DNA of 64,000 nt from SAR86 cluster bacterium (GTDB lineage Bacteria > Pseudomonadota > Gammaproteobacteria > Magnimaribacterales > Magnimaribacteraceae), in the NCBI GenBank assembly GCA_029268615.1, contig JAQWNM010000013.1, positions 62,001-126,000 on the forward strand, read 5' to 3'. Positions 35,997-45,299 of the stretch are shown here, in pieces. Every line of letters starts with the position of its first letter. The stretch's first letter is position 1. A program made the translations under genes and the position numbers. Under the pieces are notes generated by a model, which did no database searches, was not told the origin of the DNA, and worked only from the letters and a program-made list of their open reading frames with translations.

Positions 35997-36968
35997 TCAG
36001 ACCCCCTCTTCATTACCAAAAGTTGCAGTTATATCAGGCCCCCACTGCATACCAGCTGCTTCTGCTATTGAAGAAATACCTGCCTCAATAGTGTTATCAT
36101 AAACATCTGAATCAGTCATATGTTCATGTACATGGCCAAACGGTGACCTCCAGTAATCAAAAATTTGACTACCCAGATAATGCCTTCCTATTCCCCATTC
36201 ATGTTTATAATTATTCTGTTTTAAGTTCTCATGCCCAAGAAAAATATCATCTATATCAATAACCTCATAAGATAGATGATTTAAACCGCTAAGAAGACCC
36301 GATGTAAGATTTGAAGAAATAAAAAGAGAATGATGATCTGTAGGCTCTTCTCCTAAGTCACACCTACAAAACATGGCTCCATAAAAACCTTCTTCTATTT
36401 CAATCTTATCAGAAATTAAAATACCAAAATGATGGTTATACCAATTAAAACTTTTTGTTACGTCAGATATATTTATACCTATATGGCCTAGTTTCTTTAT
36501 TTTTGAAGGAATTAACTTTCCAACGCGTTTTGTTTGATTAAATCTTCTATGGTTCTCTTTTTTAATTCCTCCAATATTATCCCCTGCAGACAAAAACTGA
36601 TCTATATCCGGCTGACGGTTTTTAATTCCAAATACAACTTCGATTCTTATATTATCAGGATCAGTTGTCCACACCATTTTCCCACCACCCGGAGACTTTA
36701 AATCCTCTATACCTGAAAAATTATCTAATTCACTTAATGTCTGAAGGTCTTCTTCTGATTGAGCATAAAAAGCTAAACCAATAAATTTCTTATCTCCTTT
36801 GCGAGTTAAATGAAGGAATTGTTGATCTCCTGCTCCTCTCATATAAAGAAAATTATCTTCAAGTAAAACTTTCTTCATTCCAAAATCTACTAAAAATTTT
36901 TCCTGTAAATCTAGATCTGGAACTTGCAAGATGGGATACGCTACATCTCTAATTTTAATAATTGACAT
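35997..36968 (-). CDS. VOC-superfamily protein, type I extradiol dioxygenase-like
   Basis: This 323-residue protein has two vicinal-oxygen-chelate modules. The second holds GHIGINISDVTKSFNWYN with a metal-type His, DHHSLFIS, LNHLSYEV and the C-terminal SPFGHVHEH, the pattern of ring-cleaving extradiol dioxygenases such as 2,3-dihydroxybiphenyl or catechol types. It follows an FAH-type hydrolase, the usual next step after meta-cleavage. The metal and substrate are inferred from family only. Confidence 0.82.
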   Translation of the reverse strand: MSIIKIRDVAYPILQVPDLDLQEKFLVDFGMKKVLLEDNFLYMRGAGDQQFLHLTRKGDKKFIGLAFYAQSEEDLQTLSELDNFSGIEDLKSPGGGKMVWTTDPDNIRIEVVFGIKNRQPDIDQFLSAGDNIGGIKKENHRRFNQTKRVGKLIPSKIKKLGHIGINISDVTKSFNWYNHHFGILISDKIEIEEGFYGAMFCRCDLGEEPTDHHSLFISSNLTSGLLSGLNHLSYEVIDIDDIFLGHENLKQNNYKHEWGIGRHYLGSQIFDYWRSPFGHVHEHMTDSDVYDNTIEAGISSIAEAAGMQWGPDITATFGNEEGV

Positions 36969-36980
36969 TGTCTCTTAATA

Positions 36981-37874
36981 CTAATAAATAATTGTTGAAC
37001 TTGGCTCATCTATAACTTCATTTTCTATAAATCCTAATTCAGATATTGAAATCTTGATGACATCACCTTTTTTTAAAAATTTACCTTCTGGCCCTCCTAC
37101 ACCACTTGGTGTGCCAGTTAGAATTAAATCTCCAGGTTCTAAAGTAAAAGCAGTGGATATATGCTCTATAAGATTAAAGCAATTAAATAATAAATATTTG
37201 GTATTTGAATCTTGTCTAACCTCTCCATTTACAGAAGTAATAATACTTAAGTTATGAGGATCAGAGATTTCATCAGAGGTAACTATTGCTGGACCAAAAG
37301 GGCAATGAGTATCAAAAGATTTTCCAATAGTAAAAGTTGGGACTCTAAGTTGCCAATCTCTAACACTTAAATCATTTGCTACACAATATCCAGCAATGAC
37401 ATCAGTCGCATTTTCTTTAGGGACATGTCGACACTTCTTACTAATAACCATAGCTAACTCACCTTCGTAATCAAGCATCTTAGATACCTTGGGATCATGT
37501 ACTTCATCGTATGGTCCAGTTGCAGAAAGCGACTGTTTATTAAAAATCATTGGCACTTCAGGAGTTGCCATCTCTCTTCCTGATGCCTGAACTTCTTCTA
37601 TGTGATCTTTGTAATTTAAGCCTACAGCAATTATTTTAGGAGGTCTAAGGATAGGCGCCTTTAAAATAACTTCATCTAAAGACACTAGTTCTTTTGGATT
37701 AGCACATAGCTCCTGACTTTTTTTTATTAAATCATCTCCTCCTTCTATGAATTCAAGCATGTTATTTGGAAGAGTACTATTTTGTGAAAAAGGAATTATA
37801 CTCCCTTCAAATAACGACCCTATTCCAGTAAAATTCTTGTGTGTATAGGTGACTAATTTCATAAGTTTCGACAT
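36981..37874 (-). CDS. Fumarylacetoacetate hydrolase-family protein
   Basis: This 297-residue protein has the FAH core: KIIAVGLNYKDHIEE (80-94), the metal ligands Glu137 and Glu139 in DYEGELAMVI, Asp168 in CVANDLSVRDW, and TGTPSGVG. Such enzymes hydrolyse or isomerise dicarbonyl and enol products of aromatic ring cleavage. It heads the operon with the extradiol-like VOC protein and TetR. It is divergent from the SDR at 38080 across 205 nt. Confidence 0.9.
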   Translation of the reverse strand: MSKLMKLVTYTHKNFTGIGSLFEGSIIPFSQNSTLPNNMLEFIEGGDDLIKKSQELCANPKELVSLDEVILKAPILRPPKIIAVGLNYKDHIEEVQASGREMATPEVPMIFNKQSLSATGPYDEVHDPKVSKMLDYEGELAMVISKKCRHVPKENATDVIAGYCVANDLSVRDWQLRVPTFTIGKSFDTHCPFGPAIVTSDEISDPHNLSIITSVNGEVRQDSNTKYLLFNCFNLIEHISTAFTLEPGDLILTGTPSGVGGPEGKFLKKGDVIKISISELGFIENEVIDEPSSTIIY

Positions 37875-37914
37875 TATGTCATTAAATTTAGATAAAATGT
37901 TAACTAATAAATTG

Positions 37915-37934
37915 TTGTAACAAACTTGTCACAA
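37915..37934. promoter_or_regulatory. Tandem operator-like site (two TTGTNACAA boxes)
   Basis: TTGTAACAA (37915-37923) and TTGTCACAA (37926-37934) are two 9-mers with inverted arms TTGT and ACAA, with a centre-to-centre distance of 11 nt, about one helix turn. They lie between the FAH operon (start 37874) and the SDR gene (start 38080), 41 nt before the FAH start. Single copies of TTGTCACAA also occur by chance inside coding sequence (near 5811 and 15251), so only the tandem form is meaningful. Confidence 0.45.
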
Positions 37935-38079
37935 TCTTTTAAATAAGAATGAAAGCATTAACTCTCTGGCACATTAATATATTTACTTATTCTTCCCTAG
38001 GTTGAAATATTTAGAGAAAATGGTAAAAAGGAAAAAAGAAAAAATAATTAATAGTTTTTAATGAAATAAGGAAATAAGA

Positions 38080-38847
38080 ATGGCCTCATCTAAAAATAAA
38101 GTAGCAATAATAACTGGGGGCAGTCGTGGAGTAGGAGCAGCAACTGCTAAATTACTAGCAACAAAAGGATGGAATATTGTTGTAACTTGCACATCTTCTA
38201 TTGATGAAGCAGAAGGAGTGATAAATGAGTGTAAATCAATAGGAGTAGATGGATTAGCAATATCTGCAAATGTCTCTGATGAAAGTGCGTGCCAAGAAAC
38301 TATAAATAAAACTTTAAATAAATGGGAAAGGATTGATTGCTTAGTGAATAATGCTGGTACTACTAAATTTGCTCACCATGCTGACTTAGATGCTCTTACT
38401 GCTGAAGATTTTCAGTATATTTATTCTGTAAATGTTATTGGCCCTTTCCAGATGGTAAAGCACGCAAAAAAGGCCTTATTAGAGAGTAAAGATGCAAGCA
38501 TAGTGAATGTTTCTTCCATAGCTGGAGTGAAAGGAGTAGGTAGCTCACTTGCATACGCTACTTCAAAAGGAGCTTTAAATACGATGACTCTTTCTATGGC
38601 TAGAAATCTTGGGCCTATAAGAGTAAATGCGGTGTGCCCAGGGTTCATTCAAGGAGAATGGTTAAAAAATGGATTAGGCGAAGAAATATATAATGCAGCC
38701 ATGAAGAATTTTGAAACAACTACTCCTTTAAAGCTAACTTGCACCCCAGAAGATGTTGCAATAGCAATAGATTCTTTCATTAATGGTTCCAAAGTAGTTA
38801 CTGGTGAAACACTTATCTTAGATGGAGGATGGCATTTAGCTACCTAA
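38080..38847 (+). CDS. SDR-family oxidoreductase
   Basis: This 255-residue SDR has TGGSRGVG (residues 12-19), NNAG, catalytic Ser (NVSSIAG), Tyr-x3-Lys (YATSK) and C-terminal GETLILDGGW. The NNAGTTKFAHH segment is common in 3-oxoacyl-ACP reductase-like members. It is divergent from the FAH operon and overlaps the start of the GST-like gene by 19 nt in another frame, so both are co-transcribed. Confidence 0.9.
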   Translation: MASSKNKVAIITGGSRGVGAATAKLLATKGWNIVVTCTSSIDEAEGVINECKSIGVDGLAISANVSDESACQETINKTLNKWERIDCLVNNAGTTKFAHHADLDALTAEDFQYIYSVNVIGPFQMVKHAKKALLESKDASIVNVSSIAGVKGVGSSLAYATSKGALNTMTLSMARNLGPIRVNAVCPGFIQGEWLKNGLGEEIYNAAMKNFETTTPLKLTCTPEDVAIAIDSFINGSKVVTGETLILDGGWHLAT

Positions 38848-39869
38848 ATGTGAATATAATCTCTTTGCTCTTAATGATTCTTTTATTTTTACCATTTCTA
38901 TGGTTTATTTATGAAAAATCTAACAGAAAGACTTTTAAAACTTGCCCAGGAATAGGAAGTGATATTGTAGAAATAACAAACCAGGAATGGGTCCTTTACC
39001 ACAATAACTTTTCTTTATGCTCTCGTAAAATAAGAATTGCTTTGGCTGAATATAACATTAGCTATCAATCTAAGCATATCAATTTAATTGAAACCGGAAA
39101 TTATGAAACTCTTTCAAGAAAATTCTTGAAAATAAATCCGCAAGGTACTGTTCCTGTTTTATTGCATTTTGGAAGACCAGTTTATGAATCTCATGAACAA
39201 CTATTATATTTAGCGGAAAACTTAAAGACTGGTGGAAAATTAATGCCTACCGGCGATAAAGATCTAAGTGATATGAAATACTGGATAAACAAAGGATCTC
39301 TTAAAGGTAAGCCAGATGAAAATTTATTAGAATATGCGGGAAACTGTGTTGCCCTCCTTACTCCCCCTTTATTTACCTGCATGATAAGTTACGTCCCACT
39401 TAAAAAAATTATAATAGGTCTTTTATTTCATCCCATAAAACAAAGAGCCATAATATTTCTAGTAATGAAAGCCTTAGGTGTAAAATTATTTCAAGAGAAA
39501 AGTACCCTTGAAACAGTGATCATTAAATCATTTGAAATTATGAATAGACATTTAAATGATTTAGAAATTCTTTTAGCTAACCATCAAGGGGAATGGATAA
39601 TCGCAGATCAATATACTTTAGCAGACGTAATCTGGATAACTATCCTCCACAGACTTGAAGAACTTAAACTACTTCATTTGTTAACCAACAAAAAGAAAAA
39701 TGTTGTTAATTATTATAATAGAGCAAAAAAAAGGCTTAGCTTTAATGAAGCTTTAATTAATCATTCACACCCAATATTAGAAAAAGGCTTGAAGGATCTT
39801 GATGCAGAAATTACAGGAGGAAATCAAATTTCTTCTATGCACGAAAAACTTAAAGAAATAAATGTATAG
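38829..39869 (+). CDS. Membrane-anchored glutathione S-transferase-like protein
   Basis: This 346-residue protein begins with a hydrophobic helix (residues 10-28, IISLLLMILLFLPFLWFIY) followed by a GST thioredoxin-fold domain: WVLYHNNFSLCSRKIRIALAE, NPQGTVPVLLHFG with cis-Pro, and SHEQLLYLAE. A helical C-terminal domain contains YTLADVIWITI. The SLCSRK stretch puts Ser or Cys at the catalytic place. A membrane anchor is unusual for a cytosolic GST. The start shown overlaps the SDR stop; a later start cannot be excluded. Confidence 0.8.
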   Translation: MAFSYLNVNIISLLLMILLFLPFLWFIYEKSNRKTFKTCPGIGSDIVEITNQEWVLYHNNFSLCSRKIRIALAEYNISYQSKHINLIETGNYETLSRKFLKINPQGTVPVLLHFGRPVYESHEQLLYLAENLKTGGKLMPTGDKDLSDMKYWINKGSLKGKPDENLLEYAGNCVALLTPPLFTCMISYVPLKKIIIGLLFHPIKQRAIIFLVMKALGVKLFQEKSTLETVIIKSFEIMNRHLNDLEILLANHQGEWIIADQYTLADVIWITILHRLEELKLLHLLTNKKKNVVNYYNRAKKRLSFNEALINHSHPILEKGLKDLDAEITGGNQISSMHEKLKEINV

Positions 39870-39956
39870 AGACTACAAACTTCTGATCATTAAATCAGGG
39901 CCTATTGGTAAGTTGGCTGCATCACCCTTTAGATCATTATGGATTGATATAAATAT

Positions 39957-41087
39957 CTATCTTTGGATAATCGTTACCGCACTTAATCCTGGTGCACCGT
40001 AAACATGAGTATACCCTGTCTTTAGGTCTCCTGAAGCTTGTCTTTTACCTCCATCACCCCGAAGTTGTGTGCACACTTCATGCACTTGTCTTAACCCTGA
40101 AGCTCCTATAGGTTCTCCATTTGCTATACAACCTCCATCAGTATTTACTGGAAATTTACCATTAATCTGAGTTGCTCCAGTTTGTATCAATTCCTCTTGA
40201 TCTCCATCTTTACAGAAGCCGTTCTCGGACATATGCATAATTTCTGCACCTGCCTCTGTATCTTGAAGTTGAGCTACATCAATATCATCTGGGCCTAAAC
40301 CAGCCATTTCAAATGCAGCCTTTGATGCATCTACAGTTGGACTCTCTGCTTGCTCTACTGCTTGTCCTTGGGTAAAAACTTCAAATGATCCATACCTCCT
40401 TGTTCTCATAACTGCCGCTTTGAGGTACAAAGGTTTATTGGTATATTTTTCAGCCATATCAGCTCTACAAAGTATTATTGCTGCCCCTCCTTCAGCTGGT
40501 GAACAAAATTGGTACTTTCTTAGTGGATGACTCAATACTGGTGAATCTTTTATCTCTTGATAACTAAGGGGTTTCTTTCTCCAAGCTGTCGGTGATAAAG
40601 ATCCATTCTTAAAACTTTTTTCAGCTACTTTTATCAGTGTGTCATCAGTTATCCCAAAATCTGACATATATTTCTGGATTTTCATACCAAAAAATTGAGT
40701 AGTTAGAGCTAAACCTGACTGACCATACCAATCTGGAGAGTCAACCCTAAAAGCTCCACGTTCATGTTTGTCAAAACCTACAGCTACTCCTACATCGAAT
40801 GCTCCTGACTTAATTGCCATATAAGCAGATTGGAGTGCGCTTCCTCCTGTTGCACAACCATTAGCTACATTGATGAACTGTAAGCCTGTTAAGCCCATTT
40901 TACTGACCATGCTATCAGCAGAACCTGCAGCAGCACTTCCTCCATAAGCAAACTGTAAATCACTCCAATCAATTCCAGCATCCTCTAATGCTTCTCTTAC
41001 AGCAAATATACCCTGCTCTTGTCCACTAACCCCTTCAGTTCTTCCAAAAGGATGGATTCCTATTCCAACTATCGCTACTTCTGTCAT
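39957..41087 (-). CDS. Thiolase-fold protein, lipid-transfer/SCP-x or aldolase type
   Basis: This 376-residue thiolase-like protein has a start MTEVAIVGIGIHPFGR, an active-site-type NVANGCATGG with Cys78, and GGCIANGEPIGASG near the C terminus. It lacks the full pair of thiolase cysteines in classical order, as do SCP-x and Ltp2-type enzymes that cleave steroid or branched acyl side chains. A DUF35 protein is coded 3 nt upstream, the usual heteromer partner. It closes the Rieske cluster. Confidence 0.88.
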   Translation of the reverse strand: MTEVAIVGIGIHPFGRTEGVSGQEQGIFAVREALEDAGIDWSDLQFAYGGSAAAGSADSMVSKMGLTGLQFINVANGCATGGSALQSAYMAIKSGAFDVGVAVGFDKHERGAFRVDSPDWYGQSGLALTTQFFGMKIQKYMSDFGITDDTLIKVAEKSFKNGSLSPTAWRKKPLSYQEIKDSPVLSHPLRKYQFCSPAEGGAAIILCRADMAEKYTNKPLYLKAAVMRTRRYGSFEVFTQGQAVEQAESPTVDASKAAFEMAGLGPDDIDVAQLQDTEAGAEIMHMSENGFCKDGDQEELIQTGATQINGKFPVNTDGGCIANGEPIGASGLRQVHEVCTQLRGDGGKRQASGDLKTGYTHVYGAPGLSAVTIIQR

Positions 41088-41090
41088 CTT

Positions 41091-41528
41091 TTAATCTCCT
41101 GTTATAGGTGAGAATGCATATATCATTATGTCATTGCCATCCTTATCTTCAATAAATTTCTCGATTACTAATTCCATCTCCATGCCAATTGAAAGTTTTT
41201 CAGGATTATTTTCAGTTAATCTACTCTCAACCCTCACCTGACCCTCTAATTCAACATAACCTACTCCATAAGGGATAAAAGATTCTGGTGTTTCTACTTT
41301 CCCATATGGGGGAGATTTAGGAGGAAACCCTTGAATCGTCCAACTCCATAAAGTACCTCTAGTCTTTAAAGGTATTAATTTCATTTCCACACCACAACAT
41401 CTTGGACATCCATTTTGTATAGGAAAAGTTATTGCACCACAGTTTATGCACTCAGACCCTTTTAAATGGGGTTTATCAGACGGCCAATCAAAAAGTTTAG
41501 TATCAATTGAAGTTCCTGAATTTTTCAT
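41091..41528 (-). CDS. DUF35 OB-fold/zinc-ribbon protein, thiolase partner
   Basis: This 145-residue protein has a complete ribbon (Cys27, Cys30, Cys41, Cys44 in CINCGAITFPIQNGCPRC) and an OB-fold (GTLWSWTIQGFPPKSPPYG, then VGYVELEGQVRVESRL). It is ChsH2/DUF35-like and should bind the adjacent thiolase-fold protein. Unlike the DUF35 protein at 328, all four ribbon cysteines are kept. Confidence 0.9.
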   Translation of the reverse strand: MKNSGTSIDTKLFDWPSDKPHLKGSECINCGAITFPIQNGCPRCCGVEMKLIPLKTRGTLWSWTIQGFPPKSPPYGKVETPESFIPYGVGYVELEGQVRVESRLTENNPEKLSIGMEMELVIEKFIEDKDGNDIMIYAFSPITGD

Positions 41529-41539
41529 ATCATTAATAG

Positions 41540-41926
41540 TTAATTATAAAAAGGTTTGCACTCATTGGCTAGAAAGTAACTTGGTATATCTGAACCTTCT
41601 ACATTGCCCCATATCCGGCAATATTTAAGTCCATCCATTCTTTCTTCAAATTCAATATCTGTTACTTTTAATTTTGTAAAATGTTGATTAGTCCCAGCCT
41701 GCAGGACTTCAAATAAACCGCCTATAAAAACTTTATTAGAAGGAATCTTCATTCCATAATACATTTTCATTTTATCATCAGATATTTCCATAAAATCTGC
41801 AGATCCGGACCAAGTAGCTCCATCTATATCAGAATATTCTGAACAGCTACTAAATATAAAACTTATCATTACAGCTAGTAATCTAATCTTTATCTTTAGA
41901 AGTGCGATAATCTCCAAACTCTTCAT
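41540..41926 (-). CDS. Small probable lipoprotein of unknown function
   Basis: This frame of 128 residues has a basic then hydrophobic segment ending in FSSC (KIRLLAVMISFIFSSC), a lipobox-like signal, followed by a beta-rich domain (WSGSADFMEISDDKM). The long start at 41926 overlaps the enoyl-CoA hydratase by 44 nt; a start nearer 41869 gives too short a signal, so the true start is unsure. I do not recognise the family. It sits inside the Rieske cluster and could be a periplasmic substrate-binding accessory. Confidence 0.6.
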   Translation of the reverse strand: MKSLEIIALLKIKIRLLAVMISFIFSSCSEYSDIDGATWSGSADFMEISDDKMKMYYGMKIPSNKVFIGGLFEVLQAGTNQHFTKLKVTDIEFEERMDGLKYCRIWGNVEGSDIPSYFLANECKPFYN

Positions 41927-42719
41927 CTCTACTAGTTAATGCCTTTGTTATACCTTCAGACAATTCTTTTAAATGCTCTCTTGTTGCCTTGGTATGCATA
42001 GCAAGCGCTTGCATTTCTGTACCTTGTCTTATACCAGTCCTCAATCCCATTATTTCCATTTGTCTGTGAACTGCTCTTTTATTAATAGCTTGAATATCAG
42101 GTGGGACTCTGGCTACTTTTTCTGCAATCTTTAATACTTCCTCGGATAAATCAGTCTCTGCAAAATACTTATTTGCAAAACCCATTTCAACAGCTTCTTT
42201 ACCAGAAATAGAGTCTCCTGTTAACATCATTTCCATAGCATTTCTAAGACCTACTATCCAAGGAAAAAACTGATTGTCTGGGGGACTTATAGCTCTGACC
42301 ACTGGATAGCCAATTTTGGCATCTTCTGAAGTATAAATTAAGTCACATGATGTAGCTAACTCTGTTCCTCCAGCTAAACAATAACCATGAACTTGAGCTA
42401 TAACGGGAGTAGATAAATCCCAAATCTTAAACGCACCCTCCACTACATGCCTAGGCCAAAAGCCGTCAGTTGTACTAGTATGATAAGGCAATTCATTTGC
42501 TACATTAAAACCAAGATCATACCCAGCACTAAAGCAACTTCCTGACCCGCCTAAAATGATAACCCTTATATCTTTATCTTGATCTGACTCTTCTAACGCT
42601 TGAAATAATTCCTTCCTTAAGGGATTAAACATTGCATTTCGTTTTTCTGGTCTATTTAATAAAATCCTCCGAACATTTTTAGCGGGTTCATCAATTAATA
42701 GATAATTAAAATCATTCAT
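41883..42719 (-). CDS. Enoyl-CoA hydratase/isomerase (crotonase family)
   Basis: This 278-residue crotonase has GSGSCFSAGYDLGF and VHGYCLAGGTELATSCD, the two oxyanion-hole regions, and IGYPVVRAISPPDNQFFPWIVG in the catalytic region. The Glu residues of classical hydratases are not both present there, so an isomerase or lyase activity is possible. It lies 6 nt after the Rieske ferredoxin gene. Confidence 0.88.
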   Translation of the reverse strand: MNDFNYLLIDEPAKNVRRILLNRPEKRNAMFNPLRKELFQALEESDQDKDIRVIILGGSGSCFSAGYDLGFNVANELPYHTSTTDGFWPRHVVEGAFKIWDLSTPVIAQVHGYCLAGGTELATSCDLIYTSEDAKIGYPVVRAISPPDNQFFPWIVGLRNAMEMMLTGDSISGKEAVEMGFANKYFAETDLSEEVLKIAEKVARVPPDIQAINKRAVHRQMEIMGLRTGIRQGTEMQALAMHTKATREHLKELSEGITKALTSRDEEFGDYRTSKDKD

Positions 42720-42725
42720 ATCAAA

Positions 42726-43106
42726 TTAACTCTTAGGCTTAGGGGGAACAAAACCTGGACCCCAAGCGGGGGCTATTTTTAATTCTTTTATCGGTTTATC
42801 TATTAAGATACTTGTCCCTTCTATTTTTAAATCAAATGTTTTTATTTTAATTGATGCTGGTCTGCCTTTCGCTTCGCCAGTTCTAAGATCAAAAAGAGCA
42901 CCATGTACGGGACAACTTATTAGATTACCTTGGATTCTTCCACCCTCTAAAGGTAAGTTGGCATGACTGCAATTGTCTTCTACAGCAAATACACCTTGTG
43001 TTGTATTACAAATCAAAACTTGCACTTCATTCACTTCCATAGAAACAGATTGCCCTATTTCAATGTCTGTTAGGTCTGCTACTGGTATGAAATCCTTTTC
43101 TGTCAC
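42726..43106 (-). CDS. Rieske-type 2Fe-2S ferredoxin
   Basis: This 126-residue protein has Cys46-x-His48 (NCSHANLPLEGG) and Cys65-x2-His68 (SCPVHGALFD), the Rieske ligands, with the usual spacing of oxygenase ferredoxins. It is coded 14 nt after the oxygenase alpha subunit and should feed it electrons. No ferredoxin reductase is seen nearby. Confidence 0.92.
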   Translation of the reverse strand: MTEKDFIPVADLTDIEIGQSVSMEVNEVQVLICNTTQGVFAVEDNCSHANLPLEGGRIQGNLISCPVHGALFDLRTGEAKGRPASIKIKTFDLKIEGTSILIDKPIKELKIAPAWGPGFVPPKPKS

Positions 43107-43120
43107 AACCTTTTAAAAAA

Positions 43121-44470
43121 CTATTTCTTTTGTAAAAATTCATGAGTTCCATCAATGTATCTATCAATAGACTCGTGGTGGTACCTTATACGCCTTTCTT
43201 GATTAGGCATATAATCCCCCTTGAAGCCTCTAGATGCCAGTCCCTGCTGTTGACTCTCCCAAACCCCTACATCTTGATCAATACCAGGCCCTGCCGACAC
43301 TTCTCCAAATTTTCCAACAATATGATCGACTGGAGTACTTTTACTTTTATACTCTTCCATAGTAAATGAGTAATACTCTTCTTGAGCATCTGGGAACCAA
43401 GTAAAGTACCACATATCAAAATAACACTTGTTTGGATCTGTTGCATGAGGTGTCCCTCTTAAGAAGATATTTCCGTCAGGTTTCATACTAAAATAAACAT
43501 TTGGAAAAAAACCGTAATGATAATTATCCGTTAATTGATCATCATTAAATTTAGAAAAATCATACCCTTTTGACTCGGCTAACTTTCTTTTTTGCTTCTG
43601 AAGGTCTACTCTGAAATCTTCGAACCTTCCTCGATAATCTTCAACATTAAGTTCCCACATTTCTGCATCATGTTTAATGTACTCGATAATCATATCTTCT
43701 TCATCAAGAGCTCTAGGAGTTGGAACAGAACCAGGCATCAACATTCTAACATTGCTATTAGGATATAAATCGAACTGACAAGACTGATAGCGTTCATCTA
43801 AAAAATATTTTAATTGAGGATGAACATCTGGAATATGGTAAGACTCATTAAAGTTATCTTGAACAGTTTTCCAATTAAAATCACCCTCAATAGTTATCCA
43901 ATCAGTTCTCATCATGTTATCTAAAGGATAAACACTTAGGTGTTCATTGTGAGGAGCTAAAAAATCATCCAAGGAATTACAAGCTTCATCCATGTTGAAC
44001 CAAATAAAGCCTCCCCATAAATCACAAGGTATCTCTGCAAGTCTTAACTTTCCGCACGGACTACCTTGAAGAAAATCTTCTTCATCTCTGACGTGTATTA
44101 ATTCTCCATCTAAAGCATATTTCCATCCATGATAACCGCATGAAAATGAGTCTGAATTTCCTCTTTCAGCTTGAACGAGTCTATTTGCTCTATGCTGACA
44201 AACATTATAAAAAGCTCTAATCTTTTGATCCTGACCTTTAGTCATTAGGATAGACTCTCTTCCATAATTATAAGTAATATAATCACCAACATTAGGCAGC
44301 TCTTGAACGGTGCCTCCTATTTGCCAAACCTTTGTCCACATATGCTCCCATTCAAGTTCCATGAATTCAACTGACGTATACCGTTCACCAAGAATAGGTT
44401 TATCACCTAACTTTGGCTCTGGTGCCTTAGAAGTATCTGTAAAGTAGTTATCTTTTGGATTGATAGCCAT
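43121..44470 (-). CDS. Aromatic-ring-hydroxylating dioxygenase, alpha subunit
   Basis: This 449-residue Rieske non-heme iron oxygenase has the cluster ligands Cys91-x-His93 (NVCQHRAN) and Cys111-x2-His114 (SCGYHGWKY), and the mononuclear iron motif with Asp205, His212 and His217 (DNFNESYHIPDVHPQ). The family adds O2 to rings or hydroxylates or demethylates substrates such as steroids (KshA-like) and quaternary amines. No beta subunit gene is present, which fits alpha-only types. It is in a cluster with SDRs, a crotonase and a thiolase. Confidence 0.93.
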   Translation of the reverse strand: MAINPKDNYFTDTSKAPEPKLGDKPILGERYTSVEFMELEWEHMWTKVWQIGGTVQELPNVGDYITYNYGRESILMTKGQDQKIRAFYNVCQHRANRLVQAERGNSDSFSCGYHGWKYALDGELIHVRDEEDFLQGSPCGKLRLAEIPCDLWGGFIWFNMDEACNSLDDFLAPHNEHLSVYPLDNMMRTDWITIEGDFNWKTVQDNFNESYHIPDVHPQLKYFLDERYQSCQFDLYPNSNVRMLMPGSVPTPRALDEEDMIIEYIKHDAEMWELNVEDYRGRFEDFRVDLQKQKRKLAESKGYDFSKFNDDQLTDNYHYGFFPNVYFSMKPDGNIFLRGTPHATDPNKCYFDMWYFTWFPDAQEEYYSFTMEEYKSKSTPVDHIVGKFGEVSAGPGIDQDVGVWESQQQGLASRGFKGDYMPNQERRIRYHHESIDRYIDGTHEFLQKK

Positions 44471-44473
44471 ATT

Positions 44474-45241
44474 TTATTCCCCCATTAATTCTTCTGTTGT
44501 TGGTAACCTTCGTAGATGACTTCCTCCGCTCACTCTAATATTATCGCCAGTACTTATACAATTATCACTAGCTAACCAGAGTGCTGCATGGCAAACATCA
44601 TCTAATGTTGGCATTCTACCAACTGGAATCTCTTTTATAAAGGCATCTATCATCGTAGGTATAGAAAAAAGACCATCAGTCATCTCTGTATCTACGAGTC
44701 CAGGCGACAAACTATTAACTCTGATGCCTAAAGGGCCATATTCGTAAGCAGCTATTTGTACTATTTTATCTGCGCCAGCTTTAGCTCCGGCATATCCTCC
44801 TAAGCCAGCACTTGTTAGCTCAACAGTCAATGATGACAAAGTAATAATAGATCCGCCATCTTTCATGGCAGCTGCACATTTTTGGATGAATAACGTAGGA
44901 CTTATAAAATGCAGGTCTGAATACAACTGAAGATAATCCCTTGTCATGTCAGCTATAGTTACTGGATCATAAATTCCTACAGAATTAACTGCAATATCTA
45001 ATTTACCATGCTTTTCTATAACTTGATCTACAAGAGAAGAAATTTCTTGATCATTACTTATATCTGCCTTGACAGCTAGGCAATCTAATTCTACTGAAAG
45101 CTTATCAAGGGCCTCTTGCCTCCTTCCACTTATAACTACAATTGCACCTTCATCTGCGTATTTTCTAGCAATAGCCGACCCAATTCCAGGATCCGAAGTT
45201 GCTCCTATAATTAAAGCAACCTTTCCTTTCAAAGTTTGCAT
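44474..45241 (-). CDS. SDR-family oxidoreductase
   Basis: This 255-residue SDR has a cofactor motif of the type GATSDPGIGSA (residues 13-23, with a DP insertion), NSVG at the NAG position, catalytic Ser (ITLSSLTVE), Tyr-x3-Lys (YAGAK) and DNIRVSGGSH at the end. GAAGGAGAAAAT before the ATG is a clear ribosome-binding site. It is 3 nt before the Rieske oxygenase gene, so it may oxidise the dihydrodiol product; this is inference. Confidence 0.88.
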   Translation of the reverse strand: MQTLKGKVALIIGATSDPGIGSAIARKYADEGAIVVISGRRQEALDKLSVELDCLAVKADISNDQEISSLVDQVIEKHGKLDIAVNSVGIYDPVTIADMTRDYLQLYSDLHFISPTLFIQKCAAAMKDGGSIITLSSLTVELTSAGLGGYAGAKAGADKIVQIAAYEYGPLGIRVNSLSPGLVDTEMTDGLFSIPTMIDAFIKEIPVGRMPTLDDVCHAALWLASDNCISTGDNIRVSGGSHLRRLPTTEELMGE

Positions 45242-45299
45242 ATTTTCTCCTTCGTATAATGATATATTATCTAAAAAAACTAACTGTAATATTTGGTTT

